DNA of 64,000 bases from Stereocaulon alpinum (lineage: Eukaryota; Ascomycota; Lecanoromycetes; Lecanorales; Stereocaulaceae). The stretch is taken from contig JAEUBA010000024.1 of the NCBI GenBank assembly GCA_018257865.1, positions 124,001 to 188,000 of the forward strand, in the 5' to 3' direction. The position numbers and the translations under genes are program-made. Positions 13,641 to 24,871 of the stretch are shown piece by piece. Within the stretch, counting starts at the first letter, position 1. Each line of letters starts with the position of its first letter. The notes below the pieces were generated by a model. That model was not told the origin of the DNA. It did not search any database and was given only the letters and a program-made list of their open reading frames with translations.

Positions 13641-14194
13641 TTAGCAAACATAGCTACTGAACACGTCGTTGTACTTTCCCCCGTCGTACGTGACCAGGTT
13701 AGAGATCCCAGGATAGGCAATGTCGTTAATCGAACCTTGATCGCCGTTGCAATTATTGTCGCTGTACGCATACAGCGTCAGCATAACAGCGAGAGACCCT
13801 TGTTAAATACGTACGCTAGCGATATGGGTACCATGCTTGTAGAAATTGCAATCCACACCCTTGGAAGGCCCGAGAGAAGAGATGGAGTCATCAAAGCCGT
13901 TTCCAAGGTTATCTGGAATTTTAGTGTTAAAAGTAATCTTGCAAGGTTCCTGGAGCGTGACTTACAGCACTGATTGGGGCTGGAGGCAAGATTTTGGCAG
14001 TCTCCACCAAAATTGATGTCTCTACAGACGTAGACGTTCACCGCGCTTTGGACAGCCTCGGTTTTAGGAGTCTTGTTAGTTAAGACGACATCAGGAACCA
14101 GAACACTGGCAGGGGAGTCTCTGGACTCCAATGGTATGGAAAATACCATGGCTGCCAAGCTGGCGATCCATGAGAGGGTGGCGGAGGTCTTCAT
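13641..14194 (-). CDS. Small secreted Cys-containing protein, beta/gamma-crystallin-like
   Basis: Translation starts at 14194 with a clear signal peptide (MKTSATLSWIASLAAMVFS). Exon 1 (14194-13966) ends in a stretch with INFGGDCQN. A 53-bp intron (13965-13913) joins cleanly to an exon coding NLGNGFDDSISSLGP and VDCNFY. A final coding block ending at 13641 reads DNNCNGDQGSI and then YNDVFSSYVC. The spaced glycines and cysteines recall small fungal secreted proteins with a beta/gamma-crystallin-like fold. The second splice is not resolved: the obvious GT donor (after 13820) with the CAG acceptor before the last block breaks the frame. A weak GC donor would restore it, so either that is used or a small indel is present. 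Function unknown; probably extracellular. Confidence 0.6.
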
Positions 14195-14327
14195 TGTGAG
14201 ATGGGCTAGGCAACGTCTGAGTAACGGCGGAGTAGAGGAGGAACGCTTTGAGAGGAATGAATTACTCTGTTCTTGTGACTTGAAAGAACAATAAGGAGAG
14301 AACTAAGAGCCATGGTGAAGAGAGGGT

Positions 14328-14335
14328 CTTATATA
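14328..14335 (-). promoter_or_regulatory. TATA box of the secreted-protein gene
   Basis: On the minus strand the sequence TATATAAG lies about 135 bases upstream of the ATG at 14194. A perfect TATA box fits a regulated, strongly expressed secreted-protein gene. Confidence 0.5.
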
Positions 14336-14503
14336 GATCAGATGTCCATGGAGCAATATGTTTCGAGGGTGCCCGTCCACACCTAGCTGACTGTGTCCGA
14401 GCCGCCGTGGAGACAGTGATCATTTACTGGGTCCAATGAGCACCTTCCCCCTAAACGGTAAGAGCTCTGGCGTGGAGCGTGGAAAACCCCTCGCTCTGAA
14501 GTG

Positions 14504-14596
14504 GTGGACAAGTTATGGATCAATAAGCATAGCAAGCAAAGAAGAGGTGGACAAGTTATGGATCAATAAGCATAGCAAGCAAAGAAGAGGTGGACA
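14504..14596. repeat. Tandem duplication, 43-bp unit
   Basis: Two perfect 43-bp copies (14504-14546 and 14547-14589) are followed by 7 bases of a third. Each begins GTGGACAAGTTATGGATCAA. The copies are identical, so the duplication is recent or is kept identical. It lies in non-coding DNA upstream of the secreted-protein gene. Confidence 0.95.
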
Positions 14597-16284
14597 TCGT
14601 AGTACAAAGCCATAACGATGTGGGGAATATCGGGATCAGATGAGAGATCAGAGACTAGCCAAAGCTGACCTCTGATGATTTCTTAGGCAGTCTCGTGGGC
14701 CCAGACCGCATCTCGCAGTGGCGGGTGTCGCGCTCGGAATTGATCACATCCGCGGAATGATAATCAGGGAAGAAGGTTGGGGGACAACGCGGTGATGCGT
14801 GTGAGACTAAGCATGAAGATTGAGTAAGTAAACCTTCGGAAGATGGTGCTATAATCGCCCAGTAGAGTAAGGCGATTCTCGCTTTGAAGCTATTAAGCGT
14901 CTGCAACTCCATTGCTCAGCATCCGAAGCCGCAGATGTACAAGGACCGCATGCGAGCACGCTCCCCGTCTGGCTGACAGGCATGATAACTTCTTACCATT
15001 CGCAATCACATGACCCAAGGCCTCTTCTCGAAGGAAATACTCCAACGCTCAAGGTACGAAACCTCAAAAGGCTACACTGTAGTGTAAAATTACTGGGACT
15101 TGTAAGTGAAAGAGGGAGAAAACGTATCACTTCAATGATTAAAATTATCACCTTGGGCATATGGCAATGGCCTTTGAGTGGTAAGGCTGTCGCAACCCTT
15201 GAATACCCTGCAGCTCATGGTCTTTCATCCGGGTCAACGAAAGCGAGGCCCTGGCAGGTCTAGCTCGCATCAAAATTTTGGAGTACACAGGTCAGCCAGT
15301 CCCCACAGTGATCAATTCTCTTCGCATACTCGGTCATCTCTGTGCTGCAGCTTCAATATGCATGACAATGCGTAGCCGAGCCGTGCATCCACTACGTGCC
15401 CGAGCCGAGACATAATACGCAAGGGAATTATTCTTGAATTGCAGATTTGGGGTTTCGGAGCCAATAGTGTAGCCGACTCCGTCGAATAAGACAAAGAGAG
15501 GCAAACCAGACAACATGACGGGAATTATGGTGGGCACGAATTGTTAACTGTAGTCATGTCTGTAGTCATTCTTTAGGCCCATTCGAAAGCCCGACGAGGG
15601 CACTGGACGGGTTGAGAGCATCGCTGACTGCTTTGAAGACATAATGAAAAGGCCCATCGAGATAGACTGCGTAAAACGCTATCAGTATTGACCAATTCCG
15701 GCAAAGAAACACCCTATATGTAGCGGCTTTAGAAGGGATGAAATGCGAGGAGATCATGTGGGCATTCTTCAATCAAGCTTCGAAGATTTCGAAAGTGCGG
15801 AACGGTTGAACAGCTTGTATATGAGGTCAGATTGGTCATACAGCGTCCAGAAAGGCCATCGCTGGTCGAGAAATGGTCACGATGCAGCACGCACGGTTAA
15901 TGTAGCGCCAGGAATGTACGCTGCTTGATCGCATGAAGGACAGTGATATAGAATCACATTTTGCAGAAAGATAGTAGATGCTTCTTCTATTGCAGCAGCG
16001 TAGTCAGAGCGGTTGAAGTGGTTGATAGAAATGGGCTTCGAGTATTGTAGCGTACAAACAAAGCCAAGGTTGGATGAAAAAGTACGTACGGAGGTACGTA
16101 CAGTAAAGGGTGATGTCACGAGTTAGGCGAGGGCCATTTAAGCGCAGCCTTACGAGTCTACTCTCGAGCATCTGCCGCAGAGCCTCAGTTCTGCCATTCA
16201 CTTGGCCATCTCTATCATGAAGTCATTGTCAGCACGGCAATCCTTCTGCATGAGGCGCTGAACGTTCAACCACTTAAGCTCGCT
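14597..16284. other. Intergenic between divergent genes
   Basis: About 1.7 kb with no supported gene. Open frames here are short, lack motifs and overlap on opposite strands. The right part should contain the promoter of the MIT/coiled-coil gene at 16285. Confidence 0.45.
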
Positions 16285-17849
16285 ATGGAGGCTTCGCCAT
16301 TGACTTTGGTACGACCGTCCCTTAGGCTACAAGCCATATCAACACTAACTGCTGCATCCCAGGCGCAATCGCATGCCCGCAAAGCTTCCAAAGCAATCAC
16401 CCCTGCAGCTGCAATAGATGAGCATGATCTTGCGGCAGGGCAGTTTGCGACTGCTGCGAAGGGTACCGATGATTCAGAGGTGCCCCATCCTCGTAGCCAT
16501 AGGTGATACAAATACTGAGATATCACTAGGCATTCCGTGCCCTGAAGCTACTCGAACAACATCACCAGAAGCTAGCTCAGTTACTGAAATTCCAGAACTC
16601 GCACCCTGTCACCCAGCTCCCTGAACCTGTCCCAGAAGAGAAAGCCGAGCTCCAGCTTCCCACATCTCCAGCTCCTTCAAAAGCTCACACCGGCTCTCCA
16701 TACCGGCCGGCATCGCAAAGCCTAGCCGCTGCCCACCGTCCACAGCGCGATGTCAGCTCCTCCATCGCCAGTAATCTGGCTTCGGCCCGCGGCATACCCT
16801 CCAACAGGCAGCGGCGGAGCGGTCAGGTCTCGTCGCCAGTCCTCGCTCAGCACCAAGCAGAGGGCAAAATCCTGAGTCCACCCCGGAGATCAACGACAGG
16901 AGACGCAGCCCCAAACACCCCAAAATCTATTTCAGAGAAAACCCCACCCCTTTCTACATCATTCACTCAATCTACAACGCCCAGCAAACAGCCCCCAGAG
17001 TCCACCCAACCCGAACTACCAAAATCAGACGAGCCCTTCCAACGCTTCTACACAACCTTTGAGTCCCTCTTCTCCAAGCTCTCCGCCCCCCTCGCCTTTG
17101 CTGGCCTCCCGCTCACAACCGATGACCCCCCACCACCACCACCACTCGAAAACCCCACCCCCGCCAAGAAACCCTTCAAATCCGAAGAACGCGTAACAGC
17201 CGAACCAGACTACTCGCGCCTCTTCTCAAAAGCCGCTCTCCGCGCCGTCCGCGAAGAGCCCGGCAACAACCTCGGCGCCGCAGAAAGTTTCTACGTCGTT
17301 CCCACAACAGGCGGCATGATGCCTTACTCCCACATATTAGCGCGAGGCGGGCAATATCCAGGCCTAGAAAGAGATGGAACGCACACGAGCGAGGATCTAG
17401 AGGAGTTTGTAGATGCGAGAGAAACGCCTGGACCGCCTTCCCCGCAGATGATGAAAGGTGGCAGGAAGGTACCCGGTAGTACCAAAACGATGGAAGAATT
17501 ACAACTCGAAAACGAAAGCCTGCGCTCGATTCTCGATCACGTGAGTCGCCGCTTGACGGATTTCGAAATGGGCGCTCAGGCTTCGTCTACTGCGTTACAT
17601 CAGAGCATTAGAGCGAGTATGAGGCAGTCACCTGCTGCGTCTGTTGCGGGAGGAGGCGATGCTGAGGGCAGGGTGGCGCTTTTGGAAGAGCAGATCAGGG
17701 AGGGTAAAAGGGAGTTGGAGAGGATGGGGAAGGAGAATGAGAAGTTGAAGGGGGTTGTCGGGAGGTATAGGGAGAGGTGGGAGAAGTTGAAGGAGGGGGC
17801 GAGGGTGAGGAGGGAGGGGGGGACGGGGAGGGAGGATGGGGAGTCGTGA
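16285..17849 (+). CDS. MIT/coiled-coil protein, Atg38/NRBF2-like
   Basis: Three exons, 16285-16308 (only 24 nt), 16363-16479 and 16530-17849, give about 486 residues. Splicing removes two short introns; the first has a good CTAAC branch site, and the second has an unusual GTGCCC donor. The joined N-terminus reads MEASPLTLAQSHARKASKA and continues into EHDLAAGQFATAAKG and ALKLLEQHHQKLAQLL. This is a three-helix MIT-like pattern resembling the start of NRBF2/Atg38, which supports the Vps34 PI3-kinase complex I in autophagy. A Pro/Ser-rich disordered middle follows, then a conserved-looking block around SRLFSKAALRAVREE and SFYVVPTTGGMMPYSHIL, and a C-terminal coiled coil (VALLEEQIREGKRELERM). 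The order MIT, linker, coiled coil fits Atg38, but sequence similarity is weak and the assignment is inference. Confidence 0.7.
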
Positions 17850-18890
17850 GTTGGTGTGTATGCAGCGATTTTTATGAAGATACCCATGGAGAATGAATCT
17901 ATGTAGCGTTCATGAGTCATATGAAATGGAGAAAGAGATGCGTGTAACTCTCCCAGTAAAAAATACACATACGAAGCGAATGTTTAACGGTGTCCCGATA
18001 CCTAGTCCTGACCACCACAAACTATCTCTATCACATCCACCCCGTCCGCGATCGCCATCTGATAGCACTTACACCACCGCACACAATCCTCTACAAGACC
18101 CAGCTCCCTCCACCAATCACCCCCCCTAACAGCCACCCCCACTCTCACAACACTCCTCCCCCAAACAGCAACCCCCCCCCCCCTAATCTCACCTCACATC
18201 ACTTCTCCCCTCATCCCCTTCCGCACAACACCGCCTTAATAATTCTTCCTCTCCACCCATAACAACCCCATCAAGAATCCTTAGCCCAGACTCATAACCA
18301 CCATTGATTCCGTAAGGGGACTAGAGAGTTTAATTAGCAGATTTGATAGTACGAAAAGGAGCTAGGTTGGTTCGTATCTGGCTGTGGCTGTGGCTGTGGT
18401 GGAATGTCTATGCAAGCAAAGCAAGGGACGTGGTGATTACTGTTATCGTCATCATGAGTAGTATGATGTCTCAACTCACTGTCATCCAAGTCCGAGTCGA
18501 AGTCCGGAAAAAACATCATCATCAGAAAAGCTCCTTGGAAGCATCATCATCATCGGAAACATCGTCAGGCGCGAGACAATCCCCCGGCTTCAGTAGATGT
18601 TTCGAGGCAGAACCAGTTTCTTCGTGCGGAGTGGGACAATGTTGGCATCGTTCCTCAGCTCGTCCCACTTGTCGAGTTAATATTCTAATACCAGTCGTCT
18701 ACATTGTCTACAACCACAAAAGCAAAGCTGTCGCTTCATCGTGTGTGGTTGGAGGTATACTTTGCACAGTAGAGCTATCTGCTTGGGGAAAAGAACTCCT
18801 TCCAGAGTGGAGAAATATTTGTTCCAGATCTTGACATTACCGTCCATCGCCACCTGCCCAGCTAGATGTTTGTTCCAGATACTCTTTGGC
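17850..18890. other. Intergenic with C-rich low-complexity tract
   Basis: This is the 3' flank of the MIT gene and then, at about 18035-18260, a strongly C-rich, G-poor tract that includes a run of about 13 C near 18170. A short CTGTGG repeat lies near 18380 and CATCAT repeats near 18510-18560. No gene is supported. Confidence 0.6.
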
Positions 18891-19568
18891 TTAGGATGTT
18901 GCACTGGTGTCAGTGTCGACTTGCCAGAATTTCAAGGGTCCTATCCTTTGTAGCCAGGCCTTGACGTCGTCAGTAGTCTTTGGAGGAGTAGCTGAGGTTG
19001 ATGCCGATACTAAGACTGTCCTGCATGGCTTCGAAAACTGTGGAACATAATTATCGATCGTCGTAGGCAAAATGTTGACTTCCAGGTTGCTGATTCCCAC
19101 GATCGCGATCTCTACCGCCACTGCTCCATTCCCGGTGTAGCCAACATGTAGCGTCGTTTCAATTACACGTCCAAACAACATGTTCCCCGGATTTCGAAGA
19201 TAATCGAACGCAGCCGTGGCTTGTTTTCTCGTGTCGTAAAGCAACCACGCATTGCGCGATGGATTGTACCCGGAGCTGGTAATCCATCCCATCTCCAATT
19301 GTGTCCATATCGGACCCCGTTGGTTCCAGGACTTCAGTGGGCTTATATCGAGTCTGAGAAAAATGAGTTGCTCGAGAGTAGAGTCTACTATGGCCTTCAA
19401 ATTTTCCGCAAACATTGGATCCTGGACTTCGATATGGGCAACAACTGGAAGCCCGCTATACTCTTTCCTAATTAGTATGCAGGACGACGGAACAGTCTCT
19501 CCCAAGATACTTATACAGCTTTGGAGTATTTTAATATCGTATTGCGGCTGCATGCACAAGATTCGCAT
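18891..19568 (-). CDS. Hypothetical protein, possible fragment of an RRM/Ariadne-type protein
   Basis: A 225-codon frame starts at an ATG. I do not recognise it with confidence. Two stretches have the look of RNA-binding-like folds seen in some fungal RING/IBR proteins: around NAWLLYDTRKQATAAFDYL, and near the end SKPCRTVLVSAS followed by DDVKAWLQRIGPLKF. No cysteine-rich RING or IBR part is present next to it, so it may be a truncated remnant or one exon of a longer gene. There is no signal peptide or membrane helix. It lies alone between the MIT gene and SHO1. Confidence 0.35.
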   Translation of the reverse strand: MRILCMQPQYDIKILQSCISILGETVPSSCILIRKEYSGLPVVAHIEVQDPMFAENLKAIVDSTLEQLIFLRLDISPLKSWNQRGPIWTQLEMGWITSSGYNPSRNAWLLYDTRKQATAAFDYLRNPGNMLFGRVIETTLHVGYTGNGAVAVEIAIVGISNLEVNILPTTIDNYVPQFSKPCRTVLVSASTSATPPKTTDDVKAWLQRIGPLKFWQVDTDTSATS

Positions 19569-20822
19569 GGCAGAACGATCAGAAGAAAACTGTACATTCG
19601 CGACTTCAGCCCCAGCACGGAATTAGATCAGTGCACTTTGGGAGTTTTCGTGACTCTGGGGTTTCTGAGATACTCGTAGGGACTTTGGTAATTACCTGAA
19701 GATCGGGAATGACACCGGATGCTTGGCAGGTTGGGGCAAAACTTCTCGATCAGGAAATCTTAGCTCTGAGTCAGACCTGTGTCGGTATGGGCAATCCGCG
19801 CCTTTCTTACATGATCCTATAGCGTAGAAATTGCAAGGTACCTCGTGCCGCTGCAGTGGAGATGTTGGAACCGCTCGGTCCGAACCCTATGAGGGTAGGA
19901 CCGTGTTTTGTTCTAGCCATCGAGTGGACGTTGGACAATCATGATTGACATTGTAATTCACGCCGCGTTCACAAGATCCCCGCACATAAAATTTGCAAGA
20001 CATCATTTTCGTGGTTGCTGTCAAGGGACAAGTGGGCAATTGACTAGGTGGACAAATCCAGACAAGACTCGATCGATGATGGCATGGATGGCCAGTACGC
20101 AGAGACGTAAAAGGGAAGCGTTGTGCAGGCTGACACTAAATGCTGGTCAAGATATGAGCTTTTCTACCGCATCGACTGGATAGTGGCATTTCATGTAGCC
20201 TTTACATAGAAGAGGAGAATCCTCTATCCTCAAATTCGTGTTGTGCGGTTCTAACAAGATCTCAAAGTGGCTCGAGAAAACTCCGCATCGGTGGGCTAGG
20301 TTGTTGAACAACGAAGGTTTGATAAAGGCTTAGGACCGTTGTTGATATCATCCTATGGCGTAGTTGACCAAGGACTCCATACTAAAGACCTAAATCAGTG
20401 TATATCGAATACGCGACAAATCAATATGCAAATATTCGGGGTTGATGAAACATAGGTAGTGAATGGCGTGAGGTCCGATTGCACTTGCGACAATCCCCAG
20501 TGGGGCCTAAAGAAGAAGACATTATTCGCTTTGAAACTTTCTGTACATGCCAAGTAGGCGTATCCCCATCAACCTCGAACTCCCTCGAACTCCGCTCGCT
20601 GTTGTTCTAGGACCAACCTCTGACCAGATCCCGACTGCTAGCCCATCCAGATCATTGGTATTATGAGAAGTCTGCTGCATTTCGACCAATGATAGTGCTA
20701 AATCGACACAGTATGTCGGGTATGAAGTGAAATCCCTCAAATGCCCGGAAGTCGCTGCCTCCAGCAAGAATGGTGGAACAAAAAGCCGTGGGAATCATGT
20801 ACACAAGTGGGGTATACCCATG
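19569..20822. other. Intergenic, nothing recognised
   Basis: About 1.25 kb without a supported gene. It contains 3' flank of SHO1 on its right side and upstream sequence of the hypothetical frame on its left. Confidence 0.4.
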
Positions 20823-22046
20823 TCATAGCAAGATCAAGTAATTTGACGGTGCGATACCTTGTAGCAATTGATTAGCGTCCGTATCAAAAGCCTGATAACG
20901 TTGAGCCTTACCTGTCTCGCCTGTCTCTTTCTTTGCCTGCCACCATCTTCCGCTCACGTCTGAAACCTCTAATATCTCGTGCTTCGAAAAGCTTATCTCG
21001 TTCGCATCATCTGGGTTTGCCTCATAAGAGTATATTGCTTTCGCACGGTATGGATATTCTGTAGGTGACGTGACATCGTTTCTCGGATCGTGCTGCTCGC
21101 CCATGCCGCCCATTGGTGCTACTGTGGTAGGTGTTTGGCCTGCTGGTGAATCGGATCTGCCGCCTTGGCCAAAACGTGGTTGTGCTTGTTGGCCTGCCAG
21201 ACCTCCTGGGTACCCTGCTACAGGCGAGGAAGTCTCGAAGCCATTGAGTTGAGCGGATGTATACATCTGTGGTGCGTGGTTGCCGGTATGGGTTGTTTCT
21301 GGGCCATTGGCAAAGTGGGGGCTCATAGGTCTGCTGTTGCGCGTCGATGCACGCTGTTCTTTGTGAAGGGCAAAGGAGTCGATGTAACTTCGGTGTGTAG
21401 CTCGGGGGGTGGAGCCGAAATAGAAGATCCATACGATCTAGCAAGTCATCAATAACGAATCGTGGCGAGTGTGCGGGCGAGAAGTGCTCACCATAACCAT
21501 CGAGAGCAATATCAAGCCAGCTGCAGAAGCCTCCTTGGCACCATCTGAAGAGTATACTAATGTGTTGATAATGGATGGCATGTAGACCAGTCCCACGGCC
21601 AAGAATCCAACAATCTACCAGATGTAAGCTTATTTCAATCATTGAACGAGGAATCCAGCTTACAGCAACATGGTATGTTTGTGCGGAGTCCGAGCCCACT
21701 ACTATGAAGACGCCCACCACGACACAAAACATGTATGCTATCACCCACCACGCGAAGTTTGGGAATGCACCTCTGAGGGCTGCTATGAGGGAGGCGACAA
21801 AGGTAATGAGCCACGCAAGCTGTAGGAATCGATATTAGCATCATTCGATCTCATCTCTTGGTTCAGGTCAGGAGTGGGAACGTACATATGCAATAGAAAC
21901 TGTCGCGAGTGCGAACGGATCACCAACGATGTGCGCTATGAATCTTTTAGTATGTACTACCTCCTAGATCAATGTTGATGCGTACCAATGCTGAATCCAC
22001 GCATGCCACCTCGCCGGCCAGCGTTGGCTTCCAGATTGCCATTCAT
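20823..22046 (-). CDS. SHO1: SHO1 osmosensor (four-helix membrane protein with SH3 domain)
   Basis: Six exons on the minus strand: 22046-21986, 21935-21886, 21819-21664, 21614-21492, 21437-20912 and 20857-20823, all with GT..AG introns of 49-66 bp; about 316 residues. After a short N-terminus comes GDPFALATVSIAYLAW, the hallmark start of fungal Sho1, then four membrane helices (about residues 27-50, 57-75, 83-101, 117-137). A disordered cytoplasmic region and a C-terminal SH3 domain (about 256-316) follow, with ALYDY-type AIYSYEA, WWQAK and APSNYL. Sho1 is the plasma-membrane adaptor of the HOG/filamentous-growth branch; its SH3 binds Pbs2 and in yeast it works with the mucins Msb2 and Hkr1. 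Start 22046 was chosen for its A at -3; an in-frame ATG at 22091 is the alternative. The mucin-like membrane-protein array begins 2.8 kb away. Confidence 0.95.
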
Positions 22047-23422
22047 CTTGCGAAACGACGGCGATTCAAGACTGCCGTAGGATGAGGGCATAGAGACCCC
22101 AACGCGATCGTCAAGCTTCTGCTTTATGAACAATGATGACCCCTTCTCACGATGTTGTGAGATGTTGAGGCTGCACGAATATCCCAAGTTATGTCGCGTC
22201 CTATATCCGGCTTTCGGGAGATGAAAGGAGTACTGTTGGCCTTTGTTCGGGTTCTTGATGTAGCCAGCCTGCGGCGTAGTTGAATGGAAGGGGGTTAGGT
22301 AGATTAACCTCTCGCACTGGCCAAGGAAGTGCGTGTAAATATGGCCGACTGTTTGTTGATGAAGATCAAAAGTAGTGGAAAATCAGCGAAAGAGCGTGTG
22401 GATGAAGTGAAGTGTGTTGGCTGGAAGTGACTTGTTGGTAGGTGGTCGTTCGATTTGCGACAGGAGTCGACTGTAGTTTCGGGCGTAGCAGCAGGCGCCT
22501 CTAAAATTAACTCATCGGTCCTTCGCCCACTACCAATGAAGTAGGCCAAAGCACCTGCGGTTGACGGGATGGCGTGCAGAGGAACCTCTAGTCAAGTGTT
22601 CTAGCCCTGATGTATGGGCTGACGATTGTTTACGTATTATTCTTCACTGCGAGGACAAAGACGTTGCAGTCCTTGGCGTTAGCAGTGGGGAAATTGGCGG
22701 TCCTCATCTCAATTATCTTCACGCTATGACCGCCCTATTTCTAGGTACGCGGTCCACACGGCCTAAACCGCTTTAGGCGCACTTGAGCGTTGAGCGGTTT
22801 GAACACGAGGCATATTCGACACTTGGTTGGTGCAACACTGTGCATAGGCCATCATTATCCCGGGTAATTGATCATAGGAACCACGGATGATAGATTGATC
22901 TACGGTGCGGGAATCTAGATTTTCCCCAAAATCGGAAAGCCGTTGCGAGCGCCCCCACTGACACGTTGTCCTTTGTAACAATTCCCTTTCAAAGACCCGC
23001 TTAATTTCCTTCCCAAAACAGTCAACATTAGGAGCTTCACTGCCACTCTAGTGATTCCATTGTCCTCATCCACATAAGAGAGAATGGTCGAGACCTATCC
23101 CTTGACACTATAGGTGTATTTTAAGAATAGGCATGTAATGCACGCTACGCATGGCGAGGTGTTAGACCCTGAACGAGATATATCCGCAGGTCGGCCTGGT
23201 ATCCTTATATTCAACCTAAAACTCTCTAAGTGAATTCATGCCAATGCTGCGACCACGGGACGACTCAGCGGATCTTGGTCTCACATGAAAGGACCGGGTG
23301 TGAGCAAGCACTGCAAAAGCTGCAGGTGGTTATATGGCACAGGTGGTGCAGCAGGCCTGCGGTTTGGAGGGCTTGGGTTAGCTCAAGACAAGTCCAAGTT
23401 GGCATCAAGCTCCGAGTCTCCA
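22047..23422. other. Intergenic, SHO1 promoter side
   Basis: About 1.4 kb upstream of SHO1 and downstream of the RO-10 homologue (both on the minus strand). No coding signal is seen. Confidence 0.4.
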
Positions 23423-24122
23423 TCAAGGTTGATATGTTTGCTTTTCCTTGGTCTCTTGAGCTTTACGTGTCTCTCCTTGTCTGACTTTCTTCTCAATGTT
23501 GACCACTCTTCCTTCCCATTCTGTCCAGCATTCGCTCTCTCCCAGTACACCCAGCTCATACCACCTCTGAATAGCCGACGCAGTCCTTGTTCTCAACTCT
23601 GCCATCTCCCGTGCCTGTGACTCTTGTAGCAATTCCACCTCGGCCAATCCAGGATGTAGTGCAATCAATGATGCAGACGACTCTGCGGTTGGAATTGGTA
23701 GGTCTTTGATGGCATTTAGACGCGAGGCGGTGGTTGGGTATGAAGTAGCGCACGAGCTGATGACTGCCAACAATTCTGAAGTAGACAGCGTAGTTGGGAC
23801 GTCAGAACTGGTGGGCTGAAATAGATCAGGGTATTTTGCATCTGTTCTTCAGTATCAGCAGCCAAAGTCGGACGACCGAGAAGGTAGTCTCACAAATCTT
23901 GAGTATGTCGCGAATCACCTGAGATTTCAACGATAACTTGCCCAGATTGCTCTCCAGTCCGGCCAAACGACCTTGCACCGTTTGATCCCTTCCTCGTGCT
24001 GCTACCTGGTGCAGAGACTCCTTCGCCTTATCACTCCTACTCAGAAACCATTCAAGTCTCTGGAGACGGCTCTCGAGAGCATCCAGGGTCTCGAGAGCGA
24101 TTTCGTCTGAAGAATTACTCAT
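23423..24122 (-). CDS. RO10: Dynactin p24 subunit / nuclear distribution protein RO-10 homologue
   Basis: Two exons, 24122-23894 and 23841-23423, with a 52-bp GT..AG intron; about 215 residues. The N-terminus contains ALETLDALESRLQRLEWFL, followed by RLAGLESNLGKLSLKS and, across the splice, ILKIYAKYPDLFQP. These match the layout of the fungal RO-10/dynactin p24 family. The C-terminal half is helical and charged (VELLQESQAREMAELRTRT) and predicted to form coiled coil. The protein is a small subunit of the dynactin shoulder/arm that supports dynein-driven nuclear movement in hyphae. Identification rests on the LESRLQRLE and KYPDLF patterns and length. It lies alone on its strand between SHO1 and the membrane-protein array. 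Confidence 0.8.
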
Positions 24123-24871
24123 CTCGAGGACGGTTGTGCAGCGTCTGCCGAATTGACTCTAAGCACCTTGTTCATTGCCAAGGCTCGATGTAGATCATTT
24201 CCCAACTAGCGGACGGAATCTCCCGGGTACCGAGGTCGCCAGCGAGCATAAACGAAGCCCACTGGCCACAAGTTTCTACCACTCTTCATCATCTATGCAC
24301 AGTTCAGTGGGCAGTGCCTGCACTTCATCCCATCCCATGGCAAGCCCAGATGCCAGGATATTGTTCTCAACCCAAAGCTGCATGTGCCTTTCCACCCGCT
24401 CGACGTTGTAAAAGATGTCTCCGTCTGGGATAGGCGGAATTCCTATGAGCTTCTCGATTCGTATTTCATTCTCTGCAGTACCTCTGAACAAGGTTCAAAA
24501 AAATCCGAAGTGGAACGGACTTGGAAAATCATGAAACTCAGAGTTACCGATGTTGTTCTGATCTCGATCCCGAAAAGGCTTAGTTCAAGCATGTTTTGAG
24601 CCGACGCGCATAATGTACTCCCACTCATCCAATCGTCTTACGAACTGAAAGTGGGAACGCTATCTTTCCACTCTTTGACGACGTCACCTTTATTCTGACG
24701 GAGGGGGTTGCTCGGCGAGTCAATTGAATGCAATGCACGGTGTAGATCTGGCTTGCTATGCTATATTTGTCTCAACAATGTTCACCTCGCCTTTCCTCGT
24801 TCATTTCCTCTTCCATTGCTTCAAATTGTTCATCTCAACCACAGCTGCAGTTTGACCATAAGAACGTCAAA
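24123..24871. other. Intergenic before the membrane-protein array
   Basis: A minus-strand frame at about 24276-24490 (containing VERVERHMQLWVENN) looks protein-like but has no start, no clean splice join and no known family. I do not call it a gene. CT-rich sequence at 24780-24850 just before the + strand ATG at 24872 resembles a fungal core promoter. Confidence 0.35.

Noticed and set aside
14504..14596. Possible CRISPR-like repeat
   Set aside because: Only two adjacent copies without spacers, in a eukaryotic genome; a plain tandem duplication.
24276..24628. Protein-like minus-strand frame with VERVERHMQLWVENN and an upstream ATG block
   Set aside because: The candidate intron between the blocks does not keep frame and no family is recognised; left as a note only.
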